From: Anaerofustis stercorihominis
GTDB taxonomy: Bacteria; Bacillota; Clostridia; Eubacteriales; Anaerofustaceae
Assembly: GCF_024623185.1 (NCBI RefSeq)
Contig: NZ_JANJZK010000001.1
Coordinates: 62,001 to 126,000, forward strand
Direction: 5' to 3'
Length of the DNA stretch: 64,000 nucleotides
The notes under the pieces: generated by a model
Told to the model about the DNA's origin: nothing
The model's input: the letters and a program-made list of their open reading frames with translations, nothing else
Databases searched by the model: none
In this document: one piece after another, positions 9,406 to 18,117 of the stretch
Layout of the letters: the number at the start of each line of letters is the position of its first letter
How positions within the stretch are numbered: position 1 is the first letter of the stretch
Translations under genes and position numbers: made by a program

Positions 9406-10971
9406 TTGAGTGCTGCTAAAAAGAAGAATTACTTAAAGGGAGCCGCCGTGCTTGCCTTTGGAGGAATAATAGCGAAATTTTTAGGTATGTTTTTAAAACT
9501 GCCTTTAGTAAGAATATTAGGCGACTTTGGGATGGGTTTATACGGGAATGCGTATCCGGTATATACATTCCTTCTTGCAATATCTGTAATAGGACTTCCT
9601 GTTGCCATATCAAAAATGGTTTCCGAAAGGATTAGCCTTGGGAAGTACGACGGAGCTTATAGAGTATTTAAGGTTGCTATTTTAGCATTAGCGATTATTG
9701 GTGCTATATGTTCCAGTATAATGTTATTTGGAGCTCATTTCTTTATATCCGTATTCAAATGGCATCCGGATACTTATTATTCCATACTCGGTTTAGCTTT
9801 TGCACCTCTTTGTGTATGTATACTTTCATCGTTTAAAGGTTTCTTCCAAGGTATGCAGAACATGACTCCCCCGAGTATATCTCAGATAGTCGAGTCTATA
9901 ACCAGGGTAGTCGTAGGTCTTGGACTAGCGGTATTCTTATATAATAAATTAGGCGTCGCTTTTGGTGCCGCAGGTGCTACATTTGGTGCTACGGCAGGTG
10001 CTTTTGTGGCGAGTTTTTTCCTGTTCCTGTGCTTTTTAAAAGTAAGACCTAGGCTTAAAAGACAGATAAGCAGGCAAACAAGCAAATCAACTGAAGATGC
10101 AAGAACAATTTTAAAAATTCTTGCTTCTATTGCAATACCGATTACTCTTGCATCTTTAGTTACTTCTTCCATGAATTTAATCAATTCCTTTACGGTTTCT
10201 GCCTTTCTTCAAAAGGCAGGATTTAGTGTGAACGAAGCAACGGTGCTTTGGGGACAGCTTTCACAAAGGGCACAGACAATCATAAGTATCCCTCTTATTT
10301 TATCTTCTTCTCTTGCGGCAAGTCTCGTTCCGACAATAAGTGAATCCTTTGTAAAGAAAGACTTGAAGCAAATAAGGCAAAAGACCTTCTTAACATTTAA
10401 AGTAGTTTTGATGATAGCTCTTCCTTGTATTGCGGGACTTGTTGTAATGTCAAGTGAAGTGACTACTTTATTGTTTGGTGATGCAAATGGGGCTAATATG
10501 CTTAGGATTTTGGCTATAGGAATTGTATTCACAATGATTTCAACAACGATGCAGGGGATTTTACAGGGGGTCGGACTTCTTAATACTCCCGTCAAAAACT
10601 TAGCTATTGGATGTGTTATAAAACTTATTTTGAATGTAGTATTGATACAAATCCCTTGGCTTAATATTTACGGAGCTATACTCGGAACTCTAGGTGCGGA
10701 CTTGGTCGTTGCCAGCCTCGACTACAGAGCGATAAAAAAATTCCTTGGTTCCACTTACGGAGGTCTTGGTATGGCATTTATCAAAAACTTGTTTTGTGCG
10801 GCTGTCATGGGTATAGTTTGTTTCTTTGTAAAAACATTCCTTGCAGGCTTTCTCGGTAACAGTATATTGACCGTAGTCGTTATATTGGTTGCCATGGTGG
10901 TATATCTTGCACTTATTTATATAACAAGGGTCCTTAATATCGAAGAAGTAAGAAGTGTTATAGGAAAATAA
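9406..10971 (+). CDS. MurJ/SpoVB-like lipid flippase (polysaccharide biosynthesis family)
   Basis: 521 residues with about fourteen hydrophobic segments, the size and topology of the MOP superfamily exporters (MurJ, SpoVB, Wzx). The N-terminus KKNYLKGAAVLAFGGIIAK and the adjoining RILGDFGMGLYGNAYPVY pattern are typical of the SpoVB/YtgP branch in Firmicutes, whose members flip lipid-linked cell-wall precursors across the membrane; SpoVB acts during spore cortex synthesis and YtgP in growth. Which role applies here is open. I chose TTG 9406 because GGGAGG lies nine bases before it, and because an in-frame start at 9358 would fall inside the promoter. It is followed two bases later by rsmA. Confidence 0.8.
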   Translation: MSAAKKKNYLKGAAVLAFGGIIAKFLGMFLKLPLVRILGDFGMGLYGNAYPVYTFLLAISVIGLPVAISKMVSERISLGKYDGAYRVFKVAILALAIIGAICSSIMLFGAHFFISVFKWHPDTYYSILGLAFAPLCVCILSSFKGFFQGMQNMTPPSISQIVESITRVVVGLGLAVFLYNKLGVAFGAAGATFGATAGAFVASFFLFLCFLKVRPRLKRQISRQTSKSTEDARTILKILASIAIPITLASLVTSSMNLINSFTVSAFLQKAGFSVNEATVLWGQLSQRAQTIISIPLILSSSLAASLVPTISESFVKKDLKQIRQKTFLTFKVVLMIALPCIAGLVVMSSEVTTLLFGDANGANMLRILAIGIVFTMISTTMQGILQGVGLLNTPVKNLAIGCVIKLILNVVLIQIPWLNIYGAILGTLGADLVVASLDYRAIKKFLGSTYGGLGMAFIKNLFCAAVMGIVCFFVKTFLAGFLGNSILTVVVILVAMVVYLALIYITRVLNIEEVRSVIGK

Positions 10972-10973
10972 TA

Positions 10974-11837
10974 ATGAAAGCTACAAATAAAAATACAATA
11001 AGCGAGATAACCAATAAATACGATTTTAGATTTAAAAAGGATTTGGGACAAAATTTTCTTACAGATGAAAATATAGTTTTAAAAATAGTAGATGCACTTG
11101 AACTTAAAGAAGATGAAGTAGTTCTTGAAGTCGGTCCAGGGATGGGAAGTCTGACTCAAAAGCTTGCAGAAAAAGCGTATAAGGTATATGCGGTGGAAAT
11201 AGATACCAGAGCTGTAAATATGCTCGAAGAAACTTTAAGCGGATATGAAAATATAGAGATTATAAATAAAGATATATTAAAGACCGATTTAAGTGAAATA
11301 CTTGAAGAGGCATTACAAGAAAATAGAAAAATCAAATTCATATCTAATCTTCCTTACTATATTACCTCACCTATTTTAATGAAGGTTTTGGAAGATAAAG
11401 TAAAGTTTGAAAATATCGTTGTAATGCTTCAGAAAGAAGTTGCGGTAAGGCTAAATGCAAATGTGAATACAAAAGATTATTCTTCATTTACCATAGCTGT
11501 TGATTATTATGCAGAAGTCGAAAGACTTTTTAATGTACCAAAGACTGTTTTCGTGCCTATGCCTAAAGTGGATTCCACTGTTTTAAGGGTAGTACCAAGG
11601 AAAGAAAGTAAGGTTAATGTAGATAACGAAGAAATGTTTTTTAAAGTAGTTAAAGCTGCTTTTATGAACAGACGTAAAATGGCTTTTAATTCTCTTGCCA
11701 ACGGACTTTCTTTGAATAAAGATTTACTTAAGGATGCTCTTATAAATGCAGGGCTTGATGAAAAAGTCAGAGCGGAGAATATAACGATAGAGCAATTTGC
11801 TGAATTATCAAATGAAATAAATAATATAAAAAAATAA
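10974..11837 (+). CDS. rsmA: 16S rRNA dimethyladenosine transferase
   Basis: 287 residues, normal length for RsmA (KsgA). The family signature LGQNFLTDENI lies at residues 24-34, the SAM-binding motif I VLEVGPGMGSL at 50-60, and the catalytic NLPYYI motif near residue 125, followed by SPILMK. The enzyme places two methyl groups on each of two adjacent adenines near the 3' end of 16S rRNA (A1518 and A1519 in E. coli numbering) late in small-subunit assembly. The gene starts two bases after the flippase stop, so the two are co-translated, and ends in a strong hairpin. Its identity is firm. Confidence 0.95.
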   Translation: MKATNKNTISEITNKYDFRFKKDLGQNFLTDENIVLKIVDALELKEDEVVLEVGPGMGSLTQKLAEKAYKVYAVEIDTRAVNMLEETLSGYENIEIINKDILKTDLSEILEEALQENRKIKFISNLPYYITSPILMKVLEDKVKFENIVVMLQKEVAVRLNANVNTKDYSSFTIAVDYYAEVERLFNVPKTVFVPMPKVDSTVLRVVPRKESKVNVDNEEMFFKVVKAAFMNRRKMAFNSLANGLSLNKDLLKDALINAGLDEKVRAENITIEQFAELSNEINNIKK

Positions 11838-11864
11838 AAAGAGCTTATTAAGCTCTTTTTTTAT
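11836..11864 (+). terminator. Terminator after rsmA, shared with the convergent ygiQ-like gene
   Basis: AAAAAGAGCTTA / TAAGCTCTTTTT perfect inverted repeat. The stop codon of the opposite-strand gene (11848) lies inside the hairpin, so the two convergent genes have almost no space between them. Confidence 0.8.
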
Positions 11865-13776
11865 TTCTGGTGTTTTTAATTTTTTTACTGTTTGGTTTGC
11901 TTTTTCCGCTTTTATTTGTAAGTTTCTTTTTATGGACTTTTACTTTTTTATTTTGATTTGTATTTTTATTGAATTCTCTTTTTTCGAATACCAAACAGTC
12001 TGGAGACGTTCCGATCAGGTCAGTTCTTCCTATTTTTAATAAAGCTTTTTTTACTCTTTCTTTGTTCTCCGGTTTGTAATACTGCATTAACGCTCTTTGT
12101 GTCTGCTTTTCTTCGTATGTTTTGGGAACAAATACTTTTTCGTTAGTTAAGGGATTTTTCCCTGTATAAAACATACATGTAGATAATGTTCCTGGAGTAG
12201 GATAGAAATCCTGAACTTGTCTCGGTCTTAAATTGTGATTTTTAAGATATACCGCAAGCTCTACCGCACCTTCAATAGTACATCCGGGATGTGAAGAAAT
12301 GAAGTAAGGAACAAGGAACTGATTAAGCCCCATTTTTTTGTTTGCTTTTTCATATCTGTCAACGAATTCTTCGTAAACTTCTCTTCCCGGCTTTCCCATT
12401 TGTTTTAGGGTTTTATTGTTTATATGCTCGGGTGCGATTTTAAGCTGACCGCTTATATGGTATTTTACCAATTCATTAAGTACTTTAGGGTCTTTTTCCA
12501 AAAGCAGATAATCATATCTTATACCGCTTCTTACAAAGACCTTCTTTACACCTTTTACTTTTCTTGCTTCTCTGAGTACATCAATAAATTCACTGTGGTC
12601 AACGTCTATATTCTTACATGGGGTAGGGGATAAACACGTTTTATTAAATCCTACACATGTTCCATGTTCCATTTGTTTTTTACATGACGGATGTTTGAAG
12701 TTCGCCGTAGGACCTCCTATATCGTGTATATAGCCTTTATATCCCTCTAAGGTAGTTAAGAGCTTGACTTCAGCAATGATGCTTTCTTTGCTTCTTGATT
12801 GGACCATACGCCCCTGATGAAATGTAAGTGCACAAAATGAGCAGTTTCCAAAACATCCTCTGTTTGATGTGACGGAGAACTCTATTTCTTTTATTGCCGG
12901 GATTTCTTTTTTATACATAGGGTGAGGTTTCCTTGTATATTCTAGTCCGTATACTTTATCCAACTCTTCTCTGTTTAAAGGCATCATTGGGGGATTTTGA
13001 ACGAGATAATTTTTATCCATGAATTGTATCAATGTCCTTCCCGTTATAGGATCCTGGTTTTGATACTGAGCTTTAAATGCCTTATTATATTTTTCCTTGT
13101 CTTCATTTACTTCTCTGAAAGAAGGGATTATCAAAGAATTTTCTATATTTTCGATTTCGTTTGTGATATAGCATGTTCCTCTGACATCTTTAATGTCTTC
13201 AAGCTGTTCACCGTTTCTAAGTCTAATTGCTATTTCGCCTAAGACCTTTTCTCCGCTGCCGTAGGTAAGCATGTTAGCTGTGGAATCCGTTAAAATAGAA
13301 CGCCTTACTTTATTATCCCAATAATCATAATGGGCAAATCTTCTAAGACTTGCTTCTATTCCTCCGATAATGATATTGACCTTTTTATAAGCCATTCTAA
13401 TCATATTGGAATATACTATTACCGCTCTGTCCGGTCTTTTATTTGCTTCTCCGCCTTCGGTGTAAACATCGTCATTTCTCTTTTTCTTTGATGCGGTATA
13501 GTGATTTACCATGCTGTCTATATTTCCGCTGTTTACCAAAAATGCATATTTAGGTCTGCCGAGGACTTTAAATGCTTCTTTGTCTTTCCAGTCCGGCTGG
13601 GGGATAACTCCGATGTTAAATCCCAAACTTTCAAGATGTCTTCCTATAATTGCGGTACCGAAAGAAGGGTGATCTATGTATGCATCTCCTGTAACAATTA
13701 TAAAATCCAGCTGGGAAATATTTTTTCTTTCCATTTCTTCTTTGGTTGTTATTAAAAATTCTTTGTTTGTTTTCAT
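11848..13776 (-). CDS. YgiQ-family radical-SAM protein (UPF0313)
   Basis: 642 residues. The N-terminal part (FIIVTGDAYIDHPSFGTAIIGR) is the domain typical of YgiQ proteins, the radical-SAM cluster motif is RGCFGNCSFCAL (C-x3-C-x2-C) near residue 310, and the later segment VRSGIRYDYLL with KIAPEH also matches the family. The C-terminus is a Lys/Asn-rich tail. Family members are widespread but their reaction is unknown; the cytoplasmic protein surely binds a [4Fe-4S] cluster and SAM. Its ATG lies one base from the stop of the upstream metallo-hydrolase gene, so the two form an operon. It ends inside a hairpin shared with rsmA. Confidence 0.88.
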   Translation of the reverse strand: MKTNKEFLITTKEEMERKNISQLDFIIVTGDAYIDHPSFGTAIIGRHLESLGFNIGVIPQPDWKDKEAFKVLGRPKYAFLVNSGNIDSMVNHYTASKKKRNDDVYTEGGEANKRPDRAVIVYSNMIRMAYKKVNIIIGGIEASLRRFAHYDYWDNKVRRSILTDSTANMLTYGSGEKVLGEIAIRLRNGEQLEDIKDVRGTCYITNEIENIENSLIIPSFREVNEDKEKYNKAFKAQYQNQDPITGRTLIQFMDKNYLVQNPPMMPLNREELDKVYGLEYTRKPHPMYKKEIPAIKEIEFSVTSNRGCFGNCSFCALTFHQGRMVQSRSKESIIAEVKLLTTLEGYKGYIHDIGGPTANFKHPSCKKQMEHGTCVGFNKTCLSPTPCKNIDVDHSEFIDVLREARKVKGVKKVFVRSGIRYDYLLLEKDPKVLNELVKYHISGQLKIAPEHINNKTLKQMGKPGREVYEEFVDRYEKANKKMGLNQFLVPYFISSHPGCTIEGAVELAVYLKNHNLRPRQVQDFYPTPGTLSTCMFYTGKNPLTNEKVFVPKTYEEKQTQRALMQYYKPENKERVKKALLKIGRTDLIGTSPDCLVFEKREFNKNTNQNKKVKVHKKKLTNKSGKSKPNSKKIKNTRNKKRA

Positions 13777-13777
13777 A

Positions 13778-14659
13778 TCAGTTTTCCCTTAAACAGTATA
13801 ATAAGAAATTGTTATCAAATATTACATCCACCTTTTTTTCATCTATTAAGTATGAGATGAATGCTTTTAATGTCCCTTCTACCAAATGATACTGTACATA
13901 ATTTATTTCTATATTATAATAGTCAAATACTTTTTTTGTAATGACATTTAAACTTAATGGCCTTTTTAAAATGTCCAACAGCAAGTTTATTATTTCATAT
14001 ATCTTATTCCTGTTTAATTCGATTAAATTTTTTAAGTTGTTTGAAGCTTCTGCATGAGTAGGGATAAAAAAATCTCCTTTTAATGTTTCAAGATAATCAA
14101 GTGTCTTTAAAAACTTTTTTATATCATAAATCGTAGCTATGTGATATTTATTTAATACTTCCTTTGGAAATAAGCTGTCTCCTATGAAATATACATTGTC
14201 ATCTGTTCTCACACCTATCATATCATAGCTGTGTCCGGGCAGATTTATTATTTCAAGTCCCGCTGGAATATCATTAAAGTCTGTGGAAGCGTCACTTGGT
14301 TTTGCCATTAAAAATTTCTTTTGAAGTCTTTTGGGTGGATATGCTCCGTAAATAAATGCCGGTTCTAAAATTGTATATTTGGTAAAAGCATGTTCTATTT
14401 CATTTGTGATTATTTTACATTCTGTTCTCTTTTTTAAAGTTTCATTGCCGCCTATATGATCTGCATGGGAATGTGTGTTTATTATTCCCTTGAGTTCCCA
14501 TCTTTTTTCATCTAAGATTTTTAGGACCTTTTTCGCATAGTCTTTTCCGTTACCGGAATCTATCAAATATATTTTATTATCGTCGTATCTGTAAAAACCT
14601 ATTTTATTGGGTGAGTCCATATAAAAAGTATTATTACCTACTTGAATTAATTCGTACAT
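13778..14659 (-). CDS. Metallo-beta-lactamase-fold hydrolase
   Basis: 293 residues. The metal-binding motif HSHADHIGG (HxHxDH, residues 63-68) is intact, further ligands are likely in LPGHSYDMIG and IPTHAE, and IDSGNG marks the first beta strand region. This is a general MBL-fold hydrolase, with a C-terminal helical extension after about residue 215. The substrate is not predictable; glyoxalase-II-like thioester hydrolases and RNA enzymes share the fold. It forms an operon with the downstream YgiQ-type gene (one-base gap). Confidence 0.8.
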   Translation of the reverse strand: MYELIQVGNNTFYMDSPNKIGFYRYDDNKIYLIDSGNGKDYAKKVLKILDEKRWELKGIINTHSHADHIGGNETLKKRTECKIITNEIEHAFTKYTILEPAFIYGAYPPKRLQKKFLMAKPSDASTDFNDIPAGLEIINLPGHSYDMIGVRTDDNVYFIGDSLFPKEVLNKYHIATIYDIKKFLKTLDYLETLKGDFFIPTHAEASNNLKNLIELNRNKIYEIINLLLDILKRPLSLNVITKKVFDYYNIEINYVQYHLVEGTLKAFISYLIDEKKVDVIFDNNFLLYCLREN

Positions 14660-14713
14660 TTTTTTACCTCAAAAATATTCTTAAGCTATTCTAACATAAA
14701 AATATAAAAAGAC

Positions 14714-14745
14714 AAAAAAAGAAAGGCATTTGCCTTCCTTTTTTA
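14714..14745 (-). terminator. Terminator after the class II aldolase gene
   Basis: AAGGAAGGCA / TGCCTTTCTT hairpin with TTTTTTT on the minus strand, ten bases after the aldolase stop. Confidence 0.75.
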
Positions 14746-14755
14746 TGTAAGTAAA

Positions 14756-15454
14756 TTATTTTCTGTTTGCAATATGATGAGGTCCCATAGAATCAGGAGC
14801 AGAATATTTTTCTCTTCTTAGTTCATATAATTCATCAATAACATTTTGTGGAATTGTAGCTTTTTCTACGATACCCATTGCTCTTGCTGCGAATTCTTGT
14901 TGTGCGATGAATTCTAAGCTTTCCATTCTGTAGTAAGCTGTAAGAACATCAGGACCGAATGTTACAGCGCCGTGATATCTCATTAATACTGCGTCATGGT
15001 ATTCTACATAATCTTCGATGTCTCCGCAGATTTCAAATGTTCCGGGTAAACCATATTTGATTACAGGGATTTCTCCTAAGTTAAGTGCTGCTTCTGTACA
15101 GATTGGTTTATCCAAAGGCATATTAGCTGCCGCAAATACTGTTCCGTATAGTGGATGAGCATGAACTACTGCATTTACGTCAGGTCTTAATTCATATATT
15201 TTGTAATGAAGTTTGAATTCACTTGTGCCTTTCCATGGACCGTTTTCTTCTACTAATTTACCGTCTTTATCTACTATACACATCATGTCAGGTGTCATGA
15301 AACCTTTGCTTACTCCTGTTGGTGTGATTAGGAAGTTACCATCATCTAATCTTATTGAAATGTTACCATCATTTGTAGAGCAAAGTTGTCTGTCGTACAT
15401 TTTACGTCCTACGTCACAAATCGCTTCTCTTAATTCTTGAATATTTTGACTCAT
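14756..15454 (-). CDS. Class II aldolase/adducin-family protein (sugar-phosphate aldolase or epimerase)
   Basis: 232 residues, one class II aldolase domain. VVHAHPLYGTVFA carries the two zinc-ligand histidines (HxH), MRYHGAVTFG a third, and NISIRLDDGNFLITPTGVSKG the phosphate-binding region. The family includes L-fuculose-1-phosphate aldolase and L-ribulose-5-phosphate 4-epimerase; sequence alone does not decide between them. It splits or epimerises a phosphorylated sugar in the cytoplasm. It is the leftmost gene of the carbohydrate island, reads away from a PTS EIIA gene (15770), and has its own strong promoter and a palindromic site upstream. A second, distinct class II aldolase lies at 18600. 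Confidence 0.85.
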   Translation of the reverse strand: MSQNIQELREAICDVGRKMYDRQLCSTNDGNISIRLDDGNFLITPTGVSKGFMTPDMMCIVDKDGKLVEENGPWKGTSEFKLHYKIYELRPDVNAVVHAHPLYGTVFAAANMPLDKPICTEAALNLGEIPVIKYGLPGTFEICGDIEDYVEYHDAVLMRYHGAVTFGPDVLTAYYRMESLEFIAQQEFAARAMGIVEKATIPQNVIDELYELRREKYSAPDSMGPHHIANRK

Positions 15455-15493
15455 TTTTTCCTCCTTGAGACATATAAATCTTTATTTAAACGT

Positions 15494-15522
15494 ATTATAT
15501 ACTATTTAAATTTAATTGTAAA
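15494..15522 (-). promoter_or_regulatory. Promoter of the class II aldolase gene
   Basis: Minus-strand TTTACA (15517-15522) and TATAAT (15494-15499) with a 17-base spacer. The predicted start point is near 15487. Confidence 0.65.
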
Positions 15523-15550
15523 GTACTTTTGGTCACTTTTTTTATTAGTG

Positions 15551-15562
15551 TTACATATGTCA
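15551..15562. promoter_or_regulatory. Palindromic operator candidate, motif TTACATATGTMA
   Basis: TTACATATGTCA, within GTGTTACATATGTCACC. Its centre lies about 70 bases upstream of the predicted aldolase start point. The same core occurs before two SDR genes of the island (32461, 32489, 41047). Confidence 0.4.
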
Positions 15563-15678
15563 CCCAGTGTTAAGTTTTAACAAAATTTATTTTGTTAAAT
15601 ATTTCATATAAGGTGCTTTAAAGCCTTATATAATAAGGAATAGAAAGGTTATGACAAAATGGTAGTAACGTTTACTTA

Positions 15679-15707
15679 TTGACATTTAAATTTTTTTTAA
15701 TTATAAT
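15679..15707 (+). promoter_or_regulatory. Strong promoter of the EIIA gene
   Basis: Consensus TTGACA (15679-15684) and TATAAT (15702-15707), spacer 17. A GTAACGTTTAC near-palindrome (15665-15675) sits directly upstream of the -35 box where a regulator could bind. Confidence 0.7.
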
Positions 15708-15769
15708 TAGTTAAAATAATTATAAGAGCTATTTATGGGTAAGATAGATAGTTTAAGGAGGAGATACCA

Positions 15770-16249
15770 ATGGCAGATTTAGAATTTAACAAGGATCTTA
15801 TATTTTTTGATGTGGAGGCTGACAGTAATTTAGATGCACTTGATAATGTTGCACACAAATTATTAGATCTTGGTTATGTAAAAGAAAGTTATGTAGAAGC
15901 AGTAAAAGAAAGAGAAAAAGTATTTGCAACAGGACTTCCTGTAGAAAACTTTGCAGTAGCTGTTCCTCATACAGATGTTGAACATGTTAACAAACAAAGT
16001 ATTTGTGTTGCAACACTTAAAAAACCTGTAACATTCGAAGTTATGGCAGGTGCCGGAGAAAAATGTGAAGTTTCAATTTTATTCATGTTAGCATTAAAAG
16101 AACCACATCAACAATTAGCTATGTTACAAACAGTTATTTCTCTTATCCAACAAGAAGATAAACTAAAAGCAATTTACGAATCAAAAGATAAAGATTTAAT
16201 TTTAAAAATTGTTGAAGAAGAATTAGCTAAACAAGCAGAAGAAGCGTAA
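15770..16249 (+). CDS. PTS EIIA component, galactitol/fructose type
   Basis: 159 residues, a single EIIA type-2 domain. The phosphorylated histidine is His67 in VAVPHTD, preceded by the FATGLP element. The protein takes phosphate from HPr and passes it to an EIIB cysteine during sugar uptake at the membrane. The start has AAGGAGG with good spacing. No EIIB or EIIC is directly next to it; the nearest are on the other strand (20638, 19270) or at 34 kb, so it may serve the EIIB-EIIC set at 34-37 kb, which lacks an EIIA. It has its own consensus promoter and is followed by a small membrane protein gene. Confidence 0.88.
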   Translation: MADLEFNKDLIFFDVEADSNLDALDNVAHKLLDLGYVKESYVEAVKEREKVFATGLPVENFAVAVPHTDVEHVNKQSICVATLKKPVTFEVMAGAGEKCEVSILFMLALKEPHQQLAMLQTVISLIQQEDKLKAIYESKDKDLILKIVEEELAKQAEEA

Positions 16250-16304
16250 GAAATAAATATAGTTAATTAGAGATTTTCTCTAGGAAAAAGGAGTTAGACG
16301 TATA

Positions 16305-16745
16305 ATGTATTTAATAATAGTTGATTTCATGATGCATATGTCTTTTGGTAAACATTTATATTTTATAGTTGAATGGATAACCGAACATGTGTATTTAGTA
16401 GGATTTGCAGGATTTTTATATGGATGTGTACTGTTCTACGGTACGGTTTGTGCCAAAAAATACATACCTAAAGATTTTAATGATTTTGTATTCAGTGAAA
16501 GTGCGAAAATTTTAAAACAGGATTCATCGTTAAGCATTGATGAACTTTCAAAACAAATTTATGCTAAGTGGGTGGAACACGTTCCAAATCTACCTAAAAA
16601 ATACAAAGTTCCCACAAAAAAAGGTTTTTGGATTGAAAAGCCTACTGTAAAGACTTTGGAAGAAGATTTAAATATAAACAGACAAAAAATAGTTACAATG
16701 TTTAAATCCAATAAAAAAGAGAATGAAGTAGCTGAAAGTAAGTAA
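16305..16745 (+). CDS. Small membrane protein of unknown function
   Basis: 146 residues, not recognised. The N-terminal 55 residues are hydrophobic with a clear membrane helix near 30-53 (VYLVGFAGFLYGCVLFYG) and possibly an amphipathic helix before it; the rest is soluble and basic (PKKYKVPTKKGFWIEKP). GGAG lies eleven bases before the ATG. It follows EIIA by 55 bases without a terminator, so the two are probably transcribed together and it may be an accessory of PTS transport. That is inference from position only. Confidence 0.65.
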   Translation: MYLIIVDFMMHMSFGKHLYFIVEWITEHVYLVGFAGFLYGCVLFYGTVCAKKYIPKDFNDFVFSESAKILKQDSSLSIDELSKQIYAKWVEHVPNLPKKYKVPTKKGFWIEKPTVKTLEEDLNINRQKIVTMFKSNKKENEVAESK

Positions 16746-16759
16746 GTATTTAAATCAAA
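16743..16759 (+). repeat. 17-bp direct repeat, copy 1 (with hairpin)
   Basis: TAAGTATTTAAATCAAA, starting at the stop codon of the membrane-protein gene; an identical copy lies at 16835-16851. Copy 1 also forms an AAGTATTT / AAATACTT hairpin with a following TTTT and could act as a weak terminator. Confidence 0.6.
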
Positions 16760-16834
16760 TACTTTTAAATTTTAAATTGAATATCAACTGCAAATACTTA
16801 GTATGTCATGATTGCTTTTTTATTATTTAGTTCA

Positions 16835-16851
16835 TAAGTATTTAAATCAAA
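16835..16851 (+). repeat. 17-bp direct repeat, copy 2
   Basis: Identical to 16743-16759, 92 bases apart. Copy 2 leads straight into the strong hairpin at 16850. It looks like a local duplication of the 3' end of the gene. Confidence 0.6.
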
Positions 16852-16884
16852 AGAGAAAAATAAATTTTTATTTTTCTCTTTTTG
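16850..16884 (+). terminator. Bidirectional terminator between convergent units
   Basis: AAAGAGAAAAATAAA / TTTTTATTTTTCTCTTT inverted repeat with T runs on both strands, between the EIIA unit and the long minus-strand operon. Confidence 0.7.
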
Positions 16885-16899
16885 TGTAAATATATTTAA

Positions 16900-17697
16900 T
16901 TAAACAGGGAAGTCGAATATCTCTTTTATTATATGGTAAATCGCGTCTTGGTTATTAGAATATGGAACTATCATATAAGATACATCTTTTAAATCTTTAC
17001 ATGCATTTTTTACACATATCCCAAGTCCCGCATTTTTAATCATTTCAATATCGTTTCTTTGATCTCCCACTGCAATAATATTATTTTTACTGACTTTATA
17101 ACTGTCTGCAATTACTTTTAATGCATTGAGTTTATTTACTCCTTTGGGAAAAATTTCTATCCAATTTTCTTCAGACTGTGTCATATTGAGATCATATTTT
17201 TTTACTATATTTAAAATTTCATCATAATCTTTTTTATTCTTTACATAACAAGTTATTAGTATAGGTTCTCTCACGGAATTTAAATTTAACTTTATTATAT
17301 CTTTTGTTGAATAATATCCTTTATCTTTAAGCATATCAGAATTATTATCCGCTTCATAATAAAATCCATTTGGGCTTTGTACTCCCATAGAAGCCTTGAT
17401 AAATCTAAGCTCATCAATGATATTATTAAAATCTATTTTTTCTAATGTTTTTATTACCTTATTCTCTGCTTTATAAGTGTTAAAAATTAATCCTCCGTTA
17501 CAGCATATATGATAATCGTTAAAAGAACTGATTTGTTTAGCTATATTCCTTGCTGCACTCAAGCCTCTTCCGCTTGCCAGTACTACGATTATATTTTCTT
17601 TTGTGCACCATTCTAATGCTTTTAGATTGTTCTTTGATATATCCTTATTATCGTCAAGTAAAGTTCCGTCCAAATCGACTGCTATCAATTTATACAT
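16900..17697 (-). CDS. HAD-superfamily Cof-type phosphatase
   Basis: 265 residues. The nucleophile motif DLDGTLLDD has Asp8 and Asp10, motif II is VLASGRG, and motif IV is GDQRNDIEMI near residue 215, with a Cof-type C2 cap between. These cytoplasmic enzymes hydrolyse sugar phosphates, often those that pile up when a PTS substrate is over-fed. It is the last gene of the long operon that begins with the PRD regulator, so a role in removing a dead-end alditol or sugar phosphate is likely but inferred. Confidence 0.85.
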   Translation of the reverse strand: MYKLIAVDLDGTLLDDNKDISKNNLKALEWCTKENIIVVLASGRGLSAARNIAKQISSFNDYHICCNGGLIFNTYKAENKVIKTLEKIDFNNIIDELRFIKASMGVQSPNGFYYEADNNSDMLKDKGYYSTKDIIKLNLNSVREPILITCYVKNKKDYDEILNIVKKYDLNMTQSEENWIEIFPKGVNKLNALKVIADSYKVSKNNIIAVGDQRNDIEMIKNAGLGICVKNACKDLKDVSYMIVPYSNNQDAIYHIIKEIFDFPV

Positions 17698-17738
17698 AAG
17701 ATGTCTCCGCTTAGAAAATAAAAATATATAAAATAATA

Positions 17739-18023
17739 TTATTTGCTGAAATCATAGTCGAATATAAAATACTTTTTCATGTCTTCTGTAATTCTCCACT
17801 GGCAGTTCCAATTTGTTGGGAAGGTAACGAGATCTCCTTCCTTAAAAAAATATTCTACCTGTTCACCTTTTCCTATAACCGAGGCTTTACCTTTTATTAT
17901 TAGACATGTTTCCTGTTTGTCTTTGTATTCCCAGTCAAATACTCCCGCTTTATGTTCCCATATTTCACATTTTCCCATTATTTCTTTTTCTTCATGATTG
18001 GGTGTTTTTATCAATACTTTCAT
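17739..18023 (-). CDS. Small cupin-domain protein
   Basis: 94 residues, one cupin barrel of the Cupin_3 type: the end segment EGDLVTFPTNWNCQWRI matches the family pattern of a Gly-Asp turn followed by a Phe-Pro and Trp-rich strand. I use the ATG at 18023 because AAAGGAG lies eight bases before it; the frame stays open 13 codons further without such a site. The usual metal-binding His/Glu set is mostly missing, so it may bind a ligand rather than catalyse a reaction. It lies between the EIIA and HAD phosphatase genes of the PTS operon. Confidence 0.75.
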   Translation of the reverse strand: MKVLIKTPNHEEKEIMGKCEIWEHKAGVFDWEYKDKQETCLIIKGKASVIGKGEQVEYFFKEGDLVTFPTNWNCQWRITEDMKKYFIFDYDFSK

Positions 18024-18117
18024 AAGTAATCTCCTTTTTAAAATATAAGCCCTAAGTAACAAACAAACTTAAGGCTCAATGCAAGTTGTAATGATAAAAT
18101 ATTTAGTTATTAATATT

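Noticed and set aside
9882-10595. Two minus-strand frames of 100 and 128 codons inside the flippase gene.
   Set aside because: Antisense shadows of a membrane protein; no ribosome sites and no family features.
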